A stretch of DNA of 64,000 nucleotides from Polyangium spumosum (GCF_009649845.1 NZ_WJIE01000006.1:434001-498000); one strand, 5' to 3'. Positions 49,512-58,811 are shown, counted from the stretch's first letter. Program-made: numbers and translations. The notes: a model not told the origin generated them from the letters alone.

Positions 49512-51391
49512 GGACGCTTCTTCTCGAGCTCGGCGCGCGAGACCCCTTCGGCGACGCCTCCCTCGCGCGGATCGGCGAAGCCGTAGACGGCGCCCGTCTG
49601 CGGGTCGACGAGGATGTCGTTCGCGTCGCCTTGCGTGAGGTTGCTCTGCTCGATCGTGTGTCCGCGGCGCGCGAGCTCGGCGAGCACCACGCGCGGCGGC
49701 GGGCGCTGTCGCTCGACGCGCAGTTTGTCCGGCTGGAACTGGTGGTGCAGCCGGCCGGTCGTGACGGCCTCGTCGATCGTCATGCCCCAGTCGACGAGGT
49801 TCCTGAAGACCTGGGCCACGGTGTTCGGGATCGTGTCGCCGCCCGGCGAGCCGAGCACCAGCGCGAGTTTTCCGCCCTGCGTGACGATGGTGGGCGACAT
49901 CGAGGTCGCCATCCGCTTGCCCGGCGCGATGACGTTGGGGCCGTCCTTGGAGAAGCCGCCGAGGGCGTTGCCGAGCAGGACACCCGTCCCGGGCACGACG
50001 ACCTTCGCGCCGAACCCCGCGGAGAGCGTGTACGTGCAAGCGACGGCGTTGCCCTCGGCGTCGACGATCGAGAAGTGCGTGGTCTCGGGCGACTCCTTTG
50101 CGCCTTCGGGCGCCGCGACGGCGAGCTGGGACGAGGGCGTGGCGCGCAGCGGATCGATCGGCGGCTTGCGGGTCGCGAGGTGCACGCCGGAGAGCAGCGA
50201 GGTGATCTTCGCGTCGAGGTCCTCGGGGCCGAAGTCCGGATCGGCCGCGACGAGCCTGCGCTCGGCGTACGCGCGCCGCGCGGCCTCGATGAAGAGGTGG
50301 TGCGCTTCGGCCGAGCTCGGCTCGTGCTCGTACGCCCGCGCGCGCTCGAGCGAGAGCATGATCTGCGCGAACGCGACGCCGCCCATCGACGGCGGCGGCG
50401 CCGTCTCGACGGAGAAACCTCGGTACGAGAAGCGCAGCGGCGCGCGCAGCTTCGCGCGGTAGCCGGCCATGTCCTTGGCCGTGACGTACCCGCCGCCCTT
50501 CTTCATCCACTCGTCGATCGCCCGCGCGAAAAACCCTTCGTAGAAGGCGCGCGGGCCCTCCTTCGAGATCGACTCGAGCGTGCGCGCGAGGTCGGGCTGG
50601 CGCACGCGTTCGCCCTCGCCGAGCGGCTTCTTGCCCTTGCCCCAGATCGCGCGGGCCGCAGGGTCGTGCTTCAGCTTGTTCCAGGCCCACGCGAGCGTGA
50701 GCGCTTGCCGCGGGCCGAGCGCGTGTCCCTTCTTCGCGAGCTCGATGGCGGGCGCGACGAGCTCGGCGAGCGGGCGCGTGCCGAACCTCTCGAGCGCGAG
50801 GGACAAACCCGCCACGGTGCCCGGCACGCCCGCCGAGCGCAGCCCGATGCCGCCGTCGTGATCGAGCATCGCGAGGACCTTCTCGGTCGTCGCGCCGGCG
50901 GCGGGCGCGGTCTCGCGGAAGTCGATGAAGTGCGCCTCGCCGTTCTTCAGGCGGACGAGCATCACGCCGCCGCCGCCGATGTTGCCCGCGGACGGGTGCG
51001 TGACGGCGAGCGCATAAGCGACGGCGACCGCGGCGTCGACGGCGTTGCCGCCGCGGCGCAGCACGCTCGTGCCGATCCGCGTGGCGTTTTTCTCGACGGA
51101 CGTGACGAGCCCCGCCTCGCCCTTGACGGCGCGTTTTCCCCCCGCGCGGAGGACGACGGGTGGATCGGGCGGCGGCGGGGCCGGGTACGGATCGGGGGCG
51201 GGCGCGCTCGGGGCGGCGGAGGTCGCGGCGACGACGGCCGAGGGCGCCTGCGCAGAGGCGCTCGGGGCGGCGGCGGCTGCCGTAGCTTGGGGGGGAGGGG
51301 GCGCGGCGTCGTCGCGCGGCGCGGGCGTCTGGGCGACGCAGGCCGAGACGAGCGCCGCCGCGAGGAGGAGGGTTCTCGAACGCGCGGGCAT
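49508..51391 (-). CDS. ggt: Gamma-glutamyltransferase, lipidated
   Basis: 627 residues from the ATG at 51391. The signal ends in VSAC, a lipobox, and is followed by a Pro/Ala-rich linker to about 75. The catalytic core is complete: the autoprocessing Thr lies in SPETTHFSIVD, which marks the new N-terminus of the small subunit, and the oxyanion GSPGGDTIPNTVAQ segment follows. The enzyme cleaves or transfers gamma-glutamyl groups from glutathione and related compounds, outside the cytoplasm. The C-terminal segment GAVYGFADPREGG is also typical. Confidence 0.93.
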   Translation of the reverse strand: MPARSRTLLLAAALVSACVAQTPAPRDDAAPPPPQATAAAAAPSASAQAPSAVVAATSAAPSAPAPDPYPAPPPPDPPVVLRAGGKRAVKGEAGLVTSVEKNATRIGTSVLRRGGNAVDAAVAVAYALAVTHPSAGNIGGGGVMLVRLKNGEAHFIDFRETAPAAGATTEKVLAMLDHDGGIGLRSAGVPGTVAGLSLALERFGTRPLAELVAPAIELAKKGHALGPRQALTLAWAWNKLKHDPAARAIWGKGKKPLGEGERVRQPDLARTLESISKEGPRAFYEGFFARAIDEWMKKGGGYVTAKDMAGYRAKLRAPLRFSYRGFSVETAPPPSMGGVAFAQIMLSLERARAYEHEPSSAEAHHLFIEAARRAYAERRLVAADPDFGPEDLDAKITSLLSGVHLATRKPPIDPLRATPSSQLAVAAPEGAKESPETTHFSIVDAEGNAVACTYTLSAGFGAKVVVPGTGVLLGNALGGFSKDGPNVIAPGKRMATSMSPTIVTQGGKLALVLGSPGGDTIPNTVAQVFRNLVDWGMTIDEAVTTGRLHHQFQPDKLRVERQRPPPRVVLAELARRGHTIEQSNLTQGDANDILVDPQTGAVYGFADPREGGVAEGVSRAELEKKRP

Positions 51392-51432
51392 CGACGGGGG
51401 GACTCTAGCCCAAGGTCCCCCGCGGCCGGCGA

Positions 51433-52314
51433 TTACTTCTTCTGGCTCTTGCGGCGGCCGAGCGCGAGGCCGAAGGCCGCGATGGCGCCGAGGATGCCGG
51501 CCGCGCTGCTCGACGTGTTGCCCGGGCTCTGCGCGCACGAGACGCCCGCCTCGCCCTCGGCCGTGCAGCGGCCGCCGCTGCACTGCGCGTCGCCGCGCGC
51601 GTAACCCTCGACCTTGACCTGGAGGAGGCTCTCGAGCTGTGCGACGCACGAGTCGATCTGCTCACCGACGTCGACGTACTGGCCGTCGCAGAAGAGCGCG
51701 CCCTCGGGCCGCTGGCAGGCGACCTCGCAGCCGCCCTTGAGATCGGCCTCGCACTGCACGAACGCGTCGGCCTGGCAGTCGATCTGGCAGTCGATGTTGG
51801 CCTTGGCGTCGCAGGAGCCCGTGCAACACGCCTCGCACTGCGCCTTGCAGTTCGCGTCGGGCGGCGTGACGTCGCAACGCGCGTCGCACTCGCCGCCACA
51901 CGTGGCCTCGCACGAGGCCTTGCACCGGGCGCTGTTCGGGTCGGCGGCGCAGGCGGCGTCGCAGTTCGCGCCGCAATCGGCGCGGCAGGAGGCGGAGCAG
52001 TCGAAGCTGCCGGGGTTGACCTCGCACTCCGCTTCACAACCACCCGTGCAGCCCGCCGTGCACTGCGCGTCGACCATCGCGGTGCACTGGCCGTTGCAGC
52101 CGATGTAGAGGTCGGCGGCGCACTGGACCTGGAAGCTCACGGGTTCGCAGGCGGCCGTGCAGCCGCCCGATACACGCATCTCACAGTTGGCGTTGGCGGA
52201 GAGCTCGATGCCGTTGCAGGCGTCGAGCCTGGCGGCGTCGGCCGAGGAAGCGAAGCCGAAGGTGGCGCCGGCGAGCGCGAAGGCGGCGAAGATCGGGGCA
52301 AGGGAAGTACGCAT
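51433..52314 (-). CDS. Cys-rich secreted protein with MYXO-CTERM tail
   Basis: 293 residues from the ATG at 52314. A signal peptide (to about 27, SADAA) precedes roughly 40 cysteines in short repeats such as CTAGCTGGCEAECEV, CRADCGANCDAACAA and CEATCGGECDARCD. The tail has a Cys (GVSCAQSPG), a hydrophobic helix (AAGILGAIAAFGLAL) and GRRKSQKK, the MYXO-CTERM layout. It is likely a disulfide-rich surface protein anchored after myxosortase cleavage. Confidence 0.85.
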   Translation of the reverse strand: MRTSLAPIFAAFALAGATFGFASSADAARLDACNGIELSANANCEMRVSGGCTAACEPVSFQVQCAADLYIGCNGQCTAMVDAQCTAGCTGGCEAECEVNPGSFDCSASCRADCGANCDAACAADPNSARCKASCEATCGGECDARCDVTPPDANCKAQCEACCTGSCDAKANIDCQIDCQADAFVQCEADLKGGCEVACQRPEGALFCDGQYVDVGEQIDSCVAQLESLLQVKVEGYARGDAQCSGGRCTAEGEAGVSCAQSPGNTSSSAAGILGAIAAFGLALGRRKSQKK

Positions 52315-52502
52315 GGTTTCTGTCTCCTGGGTGGACGAGGGATCCCTCGATCGGCCGCCCCCTGTGCAAGGAGGCGACCACCCGCGAGGGTACGTCCTGC
52401 GTTCGACGATCCGCCGAGGATTTCGAAACCCACGAGCGACACCGTTCACGTCGCCTCGGGCGGTATTGTCATACCGGTGACCTCTCGGGCGACCAGATGC
52501 GT

Positions 52503-53549
52503 CTAGGGTGTAACTTCGCTCGCAACCCTGCCGAGGCCGTACCGCGCCACGACGCCCTCCCGCGCCGCCCCGGGCATGCTGCCCGTCACGAAGTTCCCGC
52601 CGCCGGCCCAGTACGTGCCCGTGCCGTCGGCCCAGGCGGCGTGGAGATCGGCGTACGGGGGCAGGTCGAACTCGTCGACCCACCTGCCCGCGTCGAGGCG
52701 CTGCTTCGAGCCGCCGAAGCCCACGACCACGACCTGCCCGGGCCCGCCGCAGGACACGCCGTTGGCGCCGTTCGTGAGCGCGACGTCGAGCTTCTGCCAG
52801 GAGGCGCCGTCCGAGCGCAGGACGTCGAACCCGCCGACGGCGTAGACCTCGTCCGGGCCGCAGCCGGCCACCGTGAAGAGCGTGCCGCTCGCCAGCGGTG
52901 GGTCCGATTCGAGGGCCCAGTCCGCGCCTTTCTTGTGCCAGATCGTACCAAACTCGCCGACCACGTAGAGGTCGTCGGAGCTCGTGCCCCAGACCTTGTA
53001 GAGCGCGCGTCCGAGGGGGGCGCCGGGCAAGGTCACGGGGGTCCAGGTCTCTCCGTCCCAGCGGAGCACGACGTCGTTCGGGGCGCCCGTGCCGCCCTCG
53101 GGGGTGCCGCCGACGGCCCAGGCGTCGGCCTCGCCGGCCGCCCAGACGCCCCAGAGCGTCGCCGTGGTGCCGGAGACATGCTCGGTGAAGGTCGCGCCGT
53201 CCCAGTGGGTGATGCGGCCCTGCTCGCCGACCATCCAGACGTCGTCGGGGCCGGAGCCGGAGACCCACCAGTAGGTCTCGTCGCCGCCGGGGTGGAGCTC
53301 CCTCCAGGTCTCGCCGTCGAAGTGGACCACGAGCGTCTCGAGGCCGTTGCCGAGCGGGCCGCCGACCGCGAAGACGTCCTTCGGGCCGCTGCCCCAGACG
53401 CTGAGCACCGCGCGGTCGAGGTCGCCCCCGTCGAGCACGACCTGCCAGCCGGCCTGCTCCGGGGGCGGCGGAGGCGGCTCGGGCGGATCGGAGCAGCCGA
53501 AGAGCAGCGCCACGAGCGGGAGCACGAGCGCGAGGCGAAGGCACGTCAT
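52503..53549 (-). CDS. Beta-propeller lipoprotein, third gene of copper monooxygenase operon
   Basis: 348 residues. Lipobox LFGC follows a signal of 18 residues, then a proline run. The body has about six repeats of the type VWGSGPKDVFAVG ... HFDGETWRE, each with DVW/DVFAVG strands and a WDG turn, forming a propeller often seen in myxobacterial surface proteins. It overlaps the preceding gene by 4 bases (53546-53549) and is probably translated together with it. No enzymatic residues can be named. Confidence 0.82.
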   Translation of the reverse strand: MTCLRLALVLPLVALLFGCSDPPEPPPPPPEQAGWQVVLDGGDLDRAVLSVWGSGPKDVFAVGGPLGNGLETLVVHFDGETWRELHPGGDETYWWVSGSGPDDVWMVGEQGRITHWDGATFTEHVSGTTATLWGVWAAGEADAWAVGGTPEGGTGAPNDVVLRWDGETWTPVTLPGAPLGRALYKVWGTSSDDLYVVGEFGTIWHKKGADWALESDPPLASGTLFTVAGCGPDEVYAVGGFDVLRSDGASWQKLDVALTNGANGVSCGGPGQVVVVGFGGSKQRLDAGRWVDEFDLPPYADLHAAWADGTGTYWAGGGNFVTGSMPGAAREGVVARYGLGRVASEVTP

Positions 53550-54211
53550 GGCATCTCTCCCGAGGCGTCCGGATCGGCGTCCGCGCCGGCGTCGAGCGTC
53601 GGATCACACTGCATGCCGAGCACGTAGTCGCCGGCGCACATGCAGAGGCACTCGGCCTCGCGCCCCGGCTCGTCGCAGCGCGGGTGCACGGTCATGACCT
53701 TCGTGACCTTCTTGCCGTCACGATCGGTGAGCGAGACCGTGAGCTCGTAGGGTTTGTCGAAGATGTCGTCGCTCGCCCACTGGTTCGGGCAGGCGGGGAT
53801 GTTCGAGAACGTGGAGATGTCCGTCGGCGCGCTCCGCCCGTGGTCGTCCTCGGTGGGCTCGAGGTTGATGATGCGGTTGTCCAAACGAACTTGCTTCGTC
53901 ACCGGGTCGCGCAGGGCGCCGGCGATACGCACGGCGCAGGGGTCGACGTTCGTGGCGCGTACGCCGGCGAAGACGACGCGGCCGCCCTGCGGCGGGAAGA
54001 TCAGCGAGACGCTGCCGCCGTCGCTGACGGCGTGGAGCTCGCCCTCGGGGCCGAGCGCGATCACCTCGAGGATCGGCTCGGCCGAAGGATCCCCGAGATA
54101 AGCGAGCTTGCAGCCCCCGATCGGGCCGGCGTCGATCTCCGGCGGCGGGGAAGGGGAGCTGCAAGCCGCGCTCGAGAGCGCGAGCGCGAGGGCGAGCCAG
54201 CGTTTGTCCAC
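53546..54211 (-). CDS. Lipoprotein with Cys/Met-rich tail, second gene of the operon
   Basis: 221 residues from a GTG at 54211, two bases after the upstream stop codon. Lipobox SAAC. The body looks like beta-sandwich (VIALGPEGELHAVSDGGS, RVVFAGVRATNVDP) and the C-terminal part has CDEPGREAECLCMCAGDY, a cluster of Cys and Met that could bind metal. I do not recognise the family. Translational coupling on both sides ties it to the copper monooxygenase-like protein. Confidence 0.75.
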   Translation of the reverse strand: MDKRWLALALALSSAACSSPSPPPEIDAGPIGGCKLAYLGDPSAEPILEVIALGPEGELHAVSDGGSVSLIFPPQGGRVVFAGVRATNVDPCAVRIAGALRDPVTKQVRLDNRIINLEPTEDDHGRSAPTDISTFSNIPACPNQWASDDIFDKPYELTVSLTDRDGKKVTKVMTVHPRCDEPGREAECLCMCAGDYVLGMQCDPTLDAGADADPDASGEMP

Positions 54212-54213
54212 GG

Positions 54214-55290
54214 CTAGAAGCAGTTGATGTCGTCGGCTTTGGGGTAGTAGTAGACGAAGATGTTGCAGTGCTCGTTGGCCTCGACGATCGGGCCGAACGT
54301 GTAGCAACAGTCGTCCGCGCCCTCCTTGTCGAGCGAGTTCAAGCCGTCGCAGCCGAGCGACTGCTCGGGCATGTTCCACTGGTACGAGCAGGTGTAGAAC
54401 ACGCCGCCGCCCGTCGGGATCTCGCGGTCGAGCTCGGGCGACGTGAGCATCGGCGGCTCGTCCCAGGTCTGCGACGAGTAGAAGCGCTGGTCGATCGGCG
54501 GCTCCTCGATGCTCGTGCCGTCCCACGCGAACATGTCGAACTGCTTGCCGCGGCTGTGGAAGTGGCCGTTCGCGCCGATGATGCGGACGGGCTTCTGGCT
54601 GTTGAACTGGCAGGTGCCGCTGTACGAGGGCGTCGGGTTCGAGGCGCAGACGCGCACCGATTGTTTGGTCGCGAAGAGCGTGCCGAGCTGCGCGGTGACC
54701 TTCTCCTTCGGGATCGTCCAGAAGTTCACGTTCACCTTGCCCTCGCCCGAGGGCGTGCCCTGGGTCTGCGCGTTGACGTAGTGCGTCTGGAGCATGAGCC
54801 ACTCGTCCGGCATGAACTCGTTGGCCACGCCTTCGGGGAAGCTCCAGTCGAGCTGGCCGTCGACCTGCGAGTTCGCGACGAGCGGCCAGTCGGCCCAGTT
54901 CGAGCTCTTGAAGCACTCGCCGACGTTGTCCGTGCCCTCCTGGACGGCGCCGTTCGCGGGGTCGAGGCCGGTGATCGTGCGGACGCGGAAGACGTTCATG
55001 TGGTGCGAGCCGTCGCGCTGGGCGATCTGCACGCGGTTGACATAGACGGGGCTGTTCGGGTCGAGGCCGTTCGCAGCCGCGAGGTCACGGACCTTGAAGA
55101 AGTAACAGTCCTGCTTCTCGACGCCCGCCGGGACCTCGAAGAGGTCGGTCTCGATCTGGAAGCCCTGACCCGTCGGCGGTGGGTCGAGTTGTGCCTGGTC
55201 GGGTCCGGGTGTCACGGGGTTCGGGTCCCCGGAGCAAGCGAAGAGGGGGGCGGCGAGCGAAAGGACGATGAGAGATCGAAGCGCAGACAT
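54214..55290 (-). CDS. PHM/DBM-like copper type II ascorbate-dependent monooxygenase, lipidated
   Basis: 358 residues from the ATG at 55290. Lipobox LFAC (C19). The sequence follows peptidylglycine alpha-hydroxylating monooxygenase order: H96-H97 in DGSHHMNV and H170 in LQTHYVN match the three CuH-site histidines; H243 and H245 in GHFHSRG match the two CuM-site histidines. The family's DEMCN motif, whose Met is the third CuM ligand, reads NEHCN here (H341). Cysteines CYTFG and CSYQW are in the expected places. It would hydroxylate a substrate outside the cytoplasm using O2 and a reductant. First gene of a three-lipoprotein operon. Confidence 0.82.
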   Translation of the reverse strand: MSALRSLIVLSLAAPLFACSGDPNPVTPGPDQAQLDPPPTGQGFQIETDLFEVPAGVEKQDCYFFKVRDLAAANGLDPNSPVYVNRVQIAQRDGSHHMNVFRVRTITGLDPANGAVQEGTDNVGECFKSSNWADWPLVANSQVDGQLDWSFPEGVANEFMPDEWLMLQTHYVNAQTQGTPSGEGKVNVNFWTIPKEKVTAQLGTLFATKQSVRVCASNPTPSYSGTCQFNSQKPVRIIGANGHFHSRGKQFDMFAWDGTSIEEPPIDQRFYSSQTWDEPPMLTSPELDREIPTGGGVFYTCSYQWNMPEQSLGCDGLNSLDKEGADDCCYTFGPIVEANEHCNIFVYYYPKADDINCF

Positions 55291-55467
55291 GGCGATTCCT
55301 CCCCGGGGGTTCGAGAAAAGGGGCCTCTGACGACGGTACACGAAAGCAAGTCGTCGGCCATCCAGGCGCGGCTGCCCGGGCGCGACTTCCTTTCCGGGGA
55401 GGGGGCGCGCGAGGAGGCGCGCGAGGGGCGCCTTGCTGCTATGGTCGCGGCACGGGAGGTTTCGTCG

Positions 55468-55692
55468 ATGGCTGGCAACAAGCAGTGCGGAGAGCACACC
55501 GAGCTCGCGTCGAACAGCGCCGTGCGCGTCACGCGATGCACGTGCGGCACGGTCCACGTCACCATGTTTCAGAACGGGGTGACGGTGCGCATGTCGCCCG
55601 ACGCCCTCCGCAACGCATGGGCGGGGTTCAAGGCCGCGATCGATCGGATGGACGAGCCCGTGCCGAGCTTCGGCAGCTCGATCATCAACTGA
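55468..55692 (+). CDS. Small conserved-looking Cys protein, 74 residues
   Basis: The ATG at 55468 has GGGAGG at about 9 bases; another ATG at 55441 would add nine residues. Cysteines at CGEH and RCTCGTVH suggest a metal site, followed by FQNGVTVRMSPDALRNAW and a helical end. No signal peptide. It is divergent from the copper monooxygenase operon across 177 bp. The family is not recognised. Confidence 0.7.
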   Translation: MAGNKQCGEHTELASNSAVRVTRCTCGTVHVTMFQNGVTVRMSPDALRNAWAGFKAAIDRMDEPVPSFGSSIIN

Positions 55693-55764
55693 GCATCAAC
55701 TGAGGCTGGAGGGAGGCGCGGGGGGAGGGGGGAGCGAGCCCTCCCCCCCGCAGGCGCGCGTGTT

Positions 55765-57066
55765 CTAGCTGCGCTCTTCGAGCGAGATGTAGTTGGTCTC
55801 GGTCGCGCCGGTGTAGATCTGACGAGGGCGGCCGATCTTCGTCGACGCGTTCTCGTTTTGCTCTTTCCAGTGCGCGATCCAGCCGGGCAGGCGGCCGAGC
55901 GCGAACATGACGGTGAACATGTTCGTGGGGAAGCCGAGGGCCCGGTAGATGATGCCGCTGTAGAAGTCGACGTTCGGATAGAGCCTGCGCTCCACGAAGT
56001 ACGGGTCGCTGAGCGCGGCCTCTTCGAGCTTGCGCGCGATGTCGAGCAGCGGGTCCTTGATGCCGAGCTTGGAGAGGACCTTGTCCGCCGCGACCTTGAT
56101 GAGCTTCGCGCGCGGGTCGTAGTTCTTGTACACGCGGTGACCGAAGCCCATGAGCTTGAAGCCCGAGCTCTTGTCCTTCGCGAGCTTGACGAACTTCGAG
56201 ACGTCGCCGCCGTCCTTGCGGATCTCGTCGAGCATCTCGACGACCTCCTGGTTGGCGCCGCCGTGGAGCGGGCCCCAGAGGGCGCAGATGCCCGCCGCGA
56301 TCGAGGCGAAGAGGTTCGCCTTCGCGCTGCCCACGAGCCGCACGGTCGACGTCGAGCAGTTCTGCTCGTGATCGGCGTGCAGGATGAGCAGGAGGTTCAG
56401 CACCTTCACGATGTCCTCGTCGATCTCGTACGGCTCCGCCGGGACCGAGAACATCATGTTGAGGAAGTTGGCGCAGTACGAGAGCGAGTTCTGCGGGTAG
56501 ACGAAGGGCTGGCCGATCGACTTCTTGTACGAGAAGGCCGCGATCGTGCGGACCTTCGAGAGAAGGCGCGCGATGGTGATGTCGACCATCTCGCGGTTGT
56601 CGGCGTCCATCGCCTCGGGATAGAAGCTCGAGAGCGAACACACCATCGACGACAGGATCGCCATCGGGTGCGCCGTCGAGGGGTACCCCTCGTAGAAGTG
56701 CTTCATGTCCTCGTGGATCAACGAGTGCCGCGTGAGCAGCGTCGAGAACCGCGCGAGCTCCGTGCGGCTCGGGAGGTGGCCGTAGATCAAGAGGTAGGCG
56801 ACCTCCACGAACGTGGACTTCTCACCGAGCTGCTCGATCGGGATGCCCCGATACCGCAGGATGCCCTGCTCCCCGTCGATGAAGCAGATCGAGCTCGACG
56901 TGGACGCCGTGTTCACGAACGCCGGGTCGAGCACCACGTGGCCGGTCTTTGCGCGGAGCGTCGAGATGTCGATGCCCTTCTCGTTCTCCGTCCCGGTCAC
57001 GATCGGAAGCTCGATCGTCTGCTCCTGTCCATCTTTCTTCAGCGTGAGCTTGGCCGATTCCTGCAC
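55765..57066 (-). CDS. gltA: Citrate synthase
   Basis: 433 residues. I prefer the GTG at 57066, which has GGAGG at 4 bases, over one six codons upstream. Type II citrate synthase landmarks are present: LHGGANQEV with a catalytic histidine near 267 and MGFGHRVYK near 307, plus the conserved final Arg region. The enzyme joins acetyl-CoA and oxaloacetate in the TCA cycle. A 15-base palindrome (CCGCCGCAGCGGCGG at 57087) in the leader may affect translation. Confidence 0.96.
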   Translation of the reverse strand: MQESAKLTLKKDGQEQTIELPIVTGTENEKGIDISTLRAKTGHVVLDPAFVNTASTSSSICFIDGEQGILRYRGIPIEQLGEKSTFVEVAYLLIYGHLPSRTELARFSTLLTRHSLIHEDMKHFYEGYPSTAHPMAILSSMVCSLSSFYPEAMDADNREMVDITIARLLSKVRTIAAFSYKKSIGQPFVYPQNSLSYCANFLNMMFSVPAEPYEIDEDIVKVLNLLLILHADHEQNCSTSTVRLVGSAKANLFASIAAGICALWGPLHGGANQEVVEMLDEIRKDGGDVSKFVKLAKDKSSGFKLMGFGHRVYKNYDPRAKLIKVAADKVLSKLGIKDPLLDIARKLEEAALSDPYFVERRLYPNVDFYSGIIYRALGFPTNMFTVMFALGRLPGWIAHWKEQNENASTKIGRPRQIYTGATETNYISLEERS

Positions 57067-57302
57067 GCGTCCTCCTTTCACCACACCCGCCGCAGCGGCG
57101 GCATAAGTACCACGGCTCCCCTACACAAGCCGAGCGGAACCACACGGCACCCCTTCACTTCTGCACAAACCTCGCCGGGATGCCGGAAATCACAGGGTTT
57201 TGTTCATGGTCGTGTTGGTCCGGCCACGATCGAGGGACGATCACGAGGGTCGCTCGGGGCAAACCACGCGGCAACACGGAGAAACTTTGGTAGGAGACGA
57301 GG

Positions 57303-57941
57303 ATGGCCGCGCTCGAGCCGATGATCCGGGGCAAGCTCGCCTCGCACCCCGATGCGCCCGCGTTCGCCGCCGAGGTCCTGCGGGTCCATCGGCGTTACGC
57401 GACGGAGATCGTACAAGCGCACGCGCTCTGCCCGTTCGTCCGTGATGTGGACGTGGCGTTCGGGAAGTTCTGCGTGATGCTCGACCACGAGCCCGACCTC
57501 GACGCGACGCGTGAAGCCGTGATCGACGCGAAGAGCAACGTGTTGCACGTGGTCTTCCCGCTCGCGCTGCCGCCGTCGAACGTGTTCGAACGTTTCGCCT
57601 CGACGCTGCTCGCGCGACTGCAAGGCGCCTTCGCAGAGGCGCCGGTGATGGCCGCGTTCCACCCCGAGCTCGTCGGGGATCGCGACGCAGCGCATCGTCT
57701 CGTGGGGCTGCTTCGACGCGCGCCCGATCCGTTCGTGCAGTTCATCCCGGCCGGCGTGCACGAGGGCGGCACGGTGTTCGCGAGCTCGGTCGAGGAGTTC
57801 GAGGCGAGCGCCGTCGACAGGTCGGAGCTGAACTTCCAGAAGCTGCGCGGCGAGCCGATCGAGGCGCTGCTCACGCGAGCGCAGGAGATCCGCGCCGACA
57901 GGGATCGGGCGTATGCGCGGTTCGCTGATTTGCGGGGTTGA
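57303..57941 (+). CDS. DUF1415-like protein
   Basis: 212 residues from an ATG with AGGAG 7 bases upstream. The order of motifs CPFVRDVDVAFG, LHVVFPLALPPSNVF and AAFHPELVGDRDAAHRL is like that of DUF1415 proteins (CPF, FHP and a following Asp-rich loop), whose role is not known. There is no signal peptide or membrane helix. It is divergent from gltA and convergent with the HU-type gene. Confidence 0.6.
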   Translation: MAALEPMIRGKLASHPDAPAFAAEVLRVHRRYATEIVQAHALCPFVRDVDVAFGKFCVMLDHEPDLDATREAVIDAKSNVLHVVFPLALPPSNVFERFASTLLARLQGAFAEAPVMAAFHPELVGDRDAAHRLVGLLRRAPDPFVQFIPAGVHEGGTVFASSVEEFEASAVDRSELNFQKLRGEPIEALLTRAQEIRADRDRAYARFADLRG

Positions 57942-57974
57942 GCGATTCCCTCACCCCCCAGCACAAAAGAAGAA

Positions 57975-58026
57975 ACGGGTCGCGCGCCGGCTTCGTGTTG
58001 CGAAGACCGGCGTTCCGCGACCCGTT
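57975..58026 (-). terminator. Long hairpin between convergent genes, terminator for the HU-type gene
   Basis: The outer stem ACGGGTCGCG (57975) pairs with CGCGACCCGT (58016), and an inner stem CGCCGGCTTCG pairs with CGAAG-A-CCGGCG. On the minus strand it is followed by the T-rich run TTTCTTCTTTT, so it should terminate the HU-type gene. Confidence 0.8.
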
Positions 58027-58059
58027 GCCCCGCCCTGCTACGAGGGGCGGGAAGAAGGC

Positions 58060-58395
58060 TCAGCCCATCGCGTCCTTGACCGCCTTGATCGGGCGGGCAC
58101 GCACGGTCTTGCTCGCCGGCTTGGCCGCGAACGTCATCGGCTGCTTCGTGAAGGGGTTGATGCCCTCACGCGCCTTCGTGGCCGGCTTCTTCACGACGCG
58201 GAACTTGGCGAAGCCGGGCACGGTGAAGATGCCAGCCTTCTTGAGCTCGCGGTGGCCGATCTGCGCGAGGTTGTCGAGGACGAGCTTGACCTGCTTGCGC
58301 GTGATCTCGCCCCCAGCCTCCTCCGCAATCGCGTTGAGAAGCGCGCTCTTGCTGATCGAGGCCGCCTTCTTCGTCTCCGTCTTCTTGCCAGCCAT
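58060..58395 (-). CDS. HU/IHF-family DNA-binding protein
   Basis: 111 residues; the ATG at 58395 follows GGAGGAAAC. The HU fold is clear: SKSALLNAIAEEAGGEITR, then GIFTVPGFAKFRVVKKPA and the DNA-binding arm GINPFTKQP, whose proline inserts between bases. A Lys-rich N-terminal extension and a basic tail (SKTVRARPIKAVKDA) make it longer than Escherichia coli HU. It should compact DNA and assist looping, which would support sigma-54 activation. Confidence 0.92.
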   Translation of the reverse strand: MAGKKTETKKAASISKSALLNAIAEEAGGEITRKQVKLVLDNLAQIGHRELKKAGIFTVPGFAKFRVVKKPATKAREGINPFTKQPMTFAAKPASKTVRARPIKAVKDAMG

Positions 58396-58811
58396 GATGT
58401 GTTTCCTCCGAGGTAAATGCCCCTCTCGCGGCCCAAACAACCACAAGGGACGCGCTAGGTCGAGCGGGAAATCGTCGTTCGGAGCGACAAAAACAGGCCA
58501 TTCGGCGCCGCCTCCGCCCGAGGTCGCGGCAGAGCGGCCCCTCCGAGCCGCGCCCGAGGTGGCCCAAAGAGCCGTGATTTTCAGGCAAAACGCGCGATCT
58601 TCCGGGAGAACCACGGCGACGCGGGGCGGAGGATCGCGGCGCGGTGGGAGGTCCGCGCACCGCGGATCCCTCGGATCCCGAAGGGTCCGCGCAGATCCGG
58701 GTTCGGAGAGGTGAGCGCGCGGGGCGCGCCGGTCCGAGGCGAATTTTTCACGGGACAGCCGAGAGACAGGCCCTCCGAGAGGAGAGAGCGCGCGGACGAA
58801 CCCCCGCGAGG
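58396..58811. other. 416-bp intergenic region without a gene
   Basis: No gene was found. It should hold the HU promoter in its left part. A hairpin with one bulge (CGCGGATCCCT at 58661 with AGGGTCCGCG at 58682) lies between the NAD kinase stop and the HU gene but has no T tract. Confidence 0.7.

Noticed and set aside
57087-57101. Palindrome CCGCCGCAGCGGCGG as an operator of gltA
   Set aside because: It is pure G/C in a GC-rich genome and too short-looped to judge; kept only as a remark in the gltA entry.
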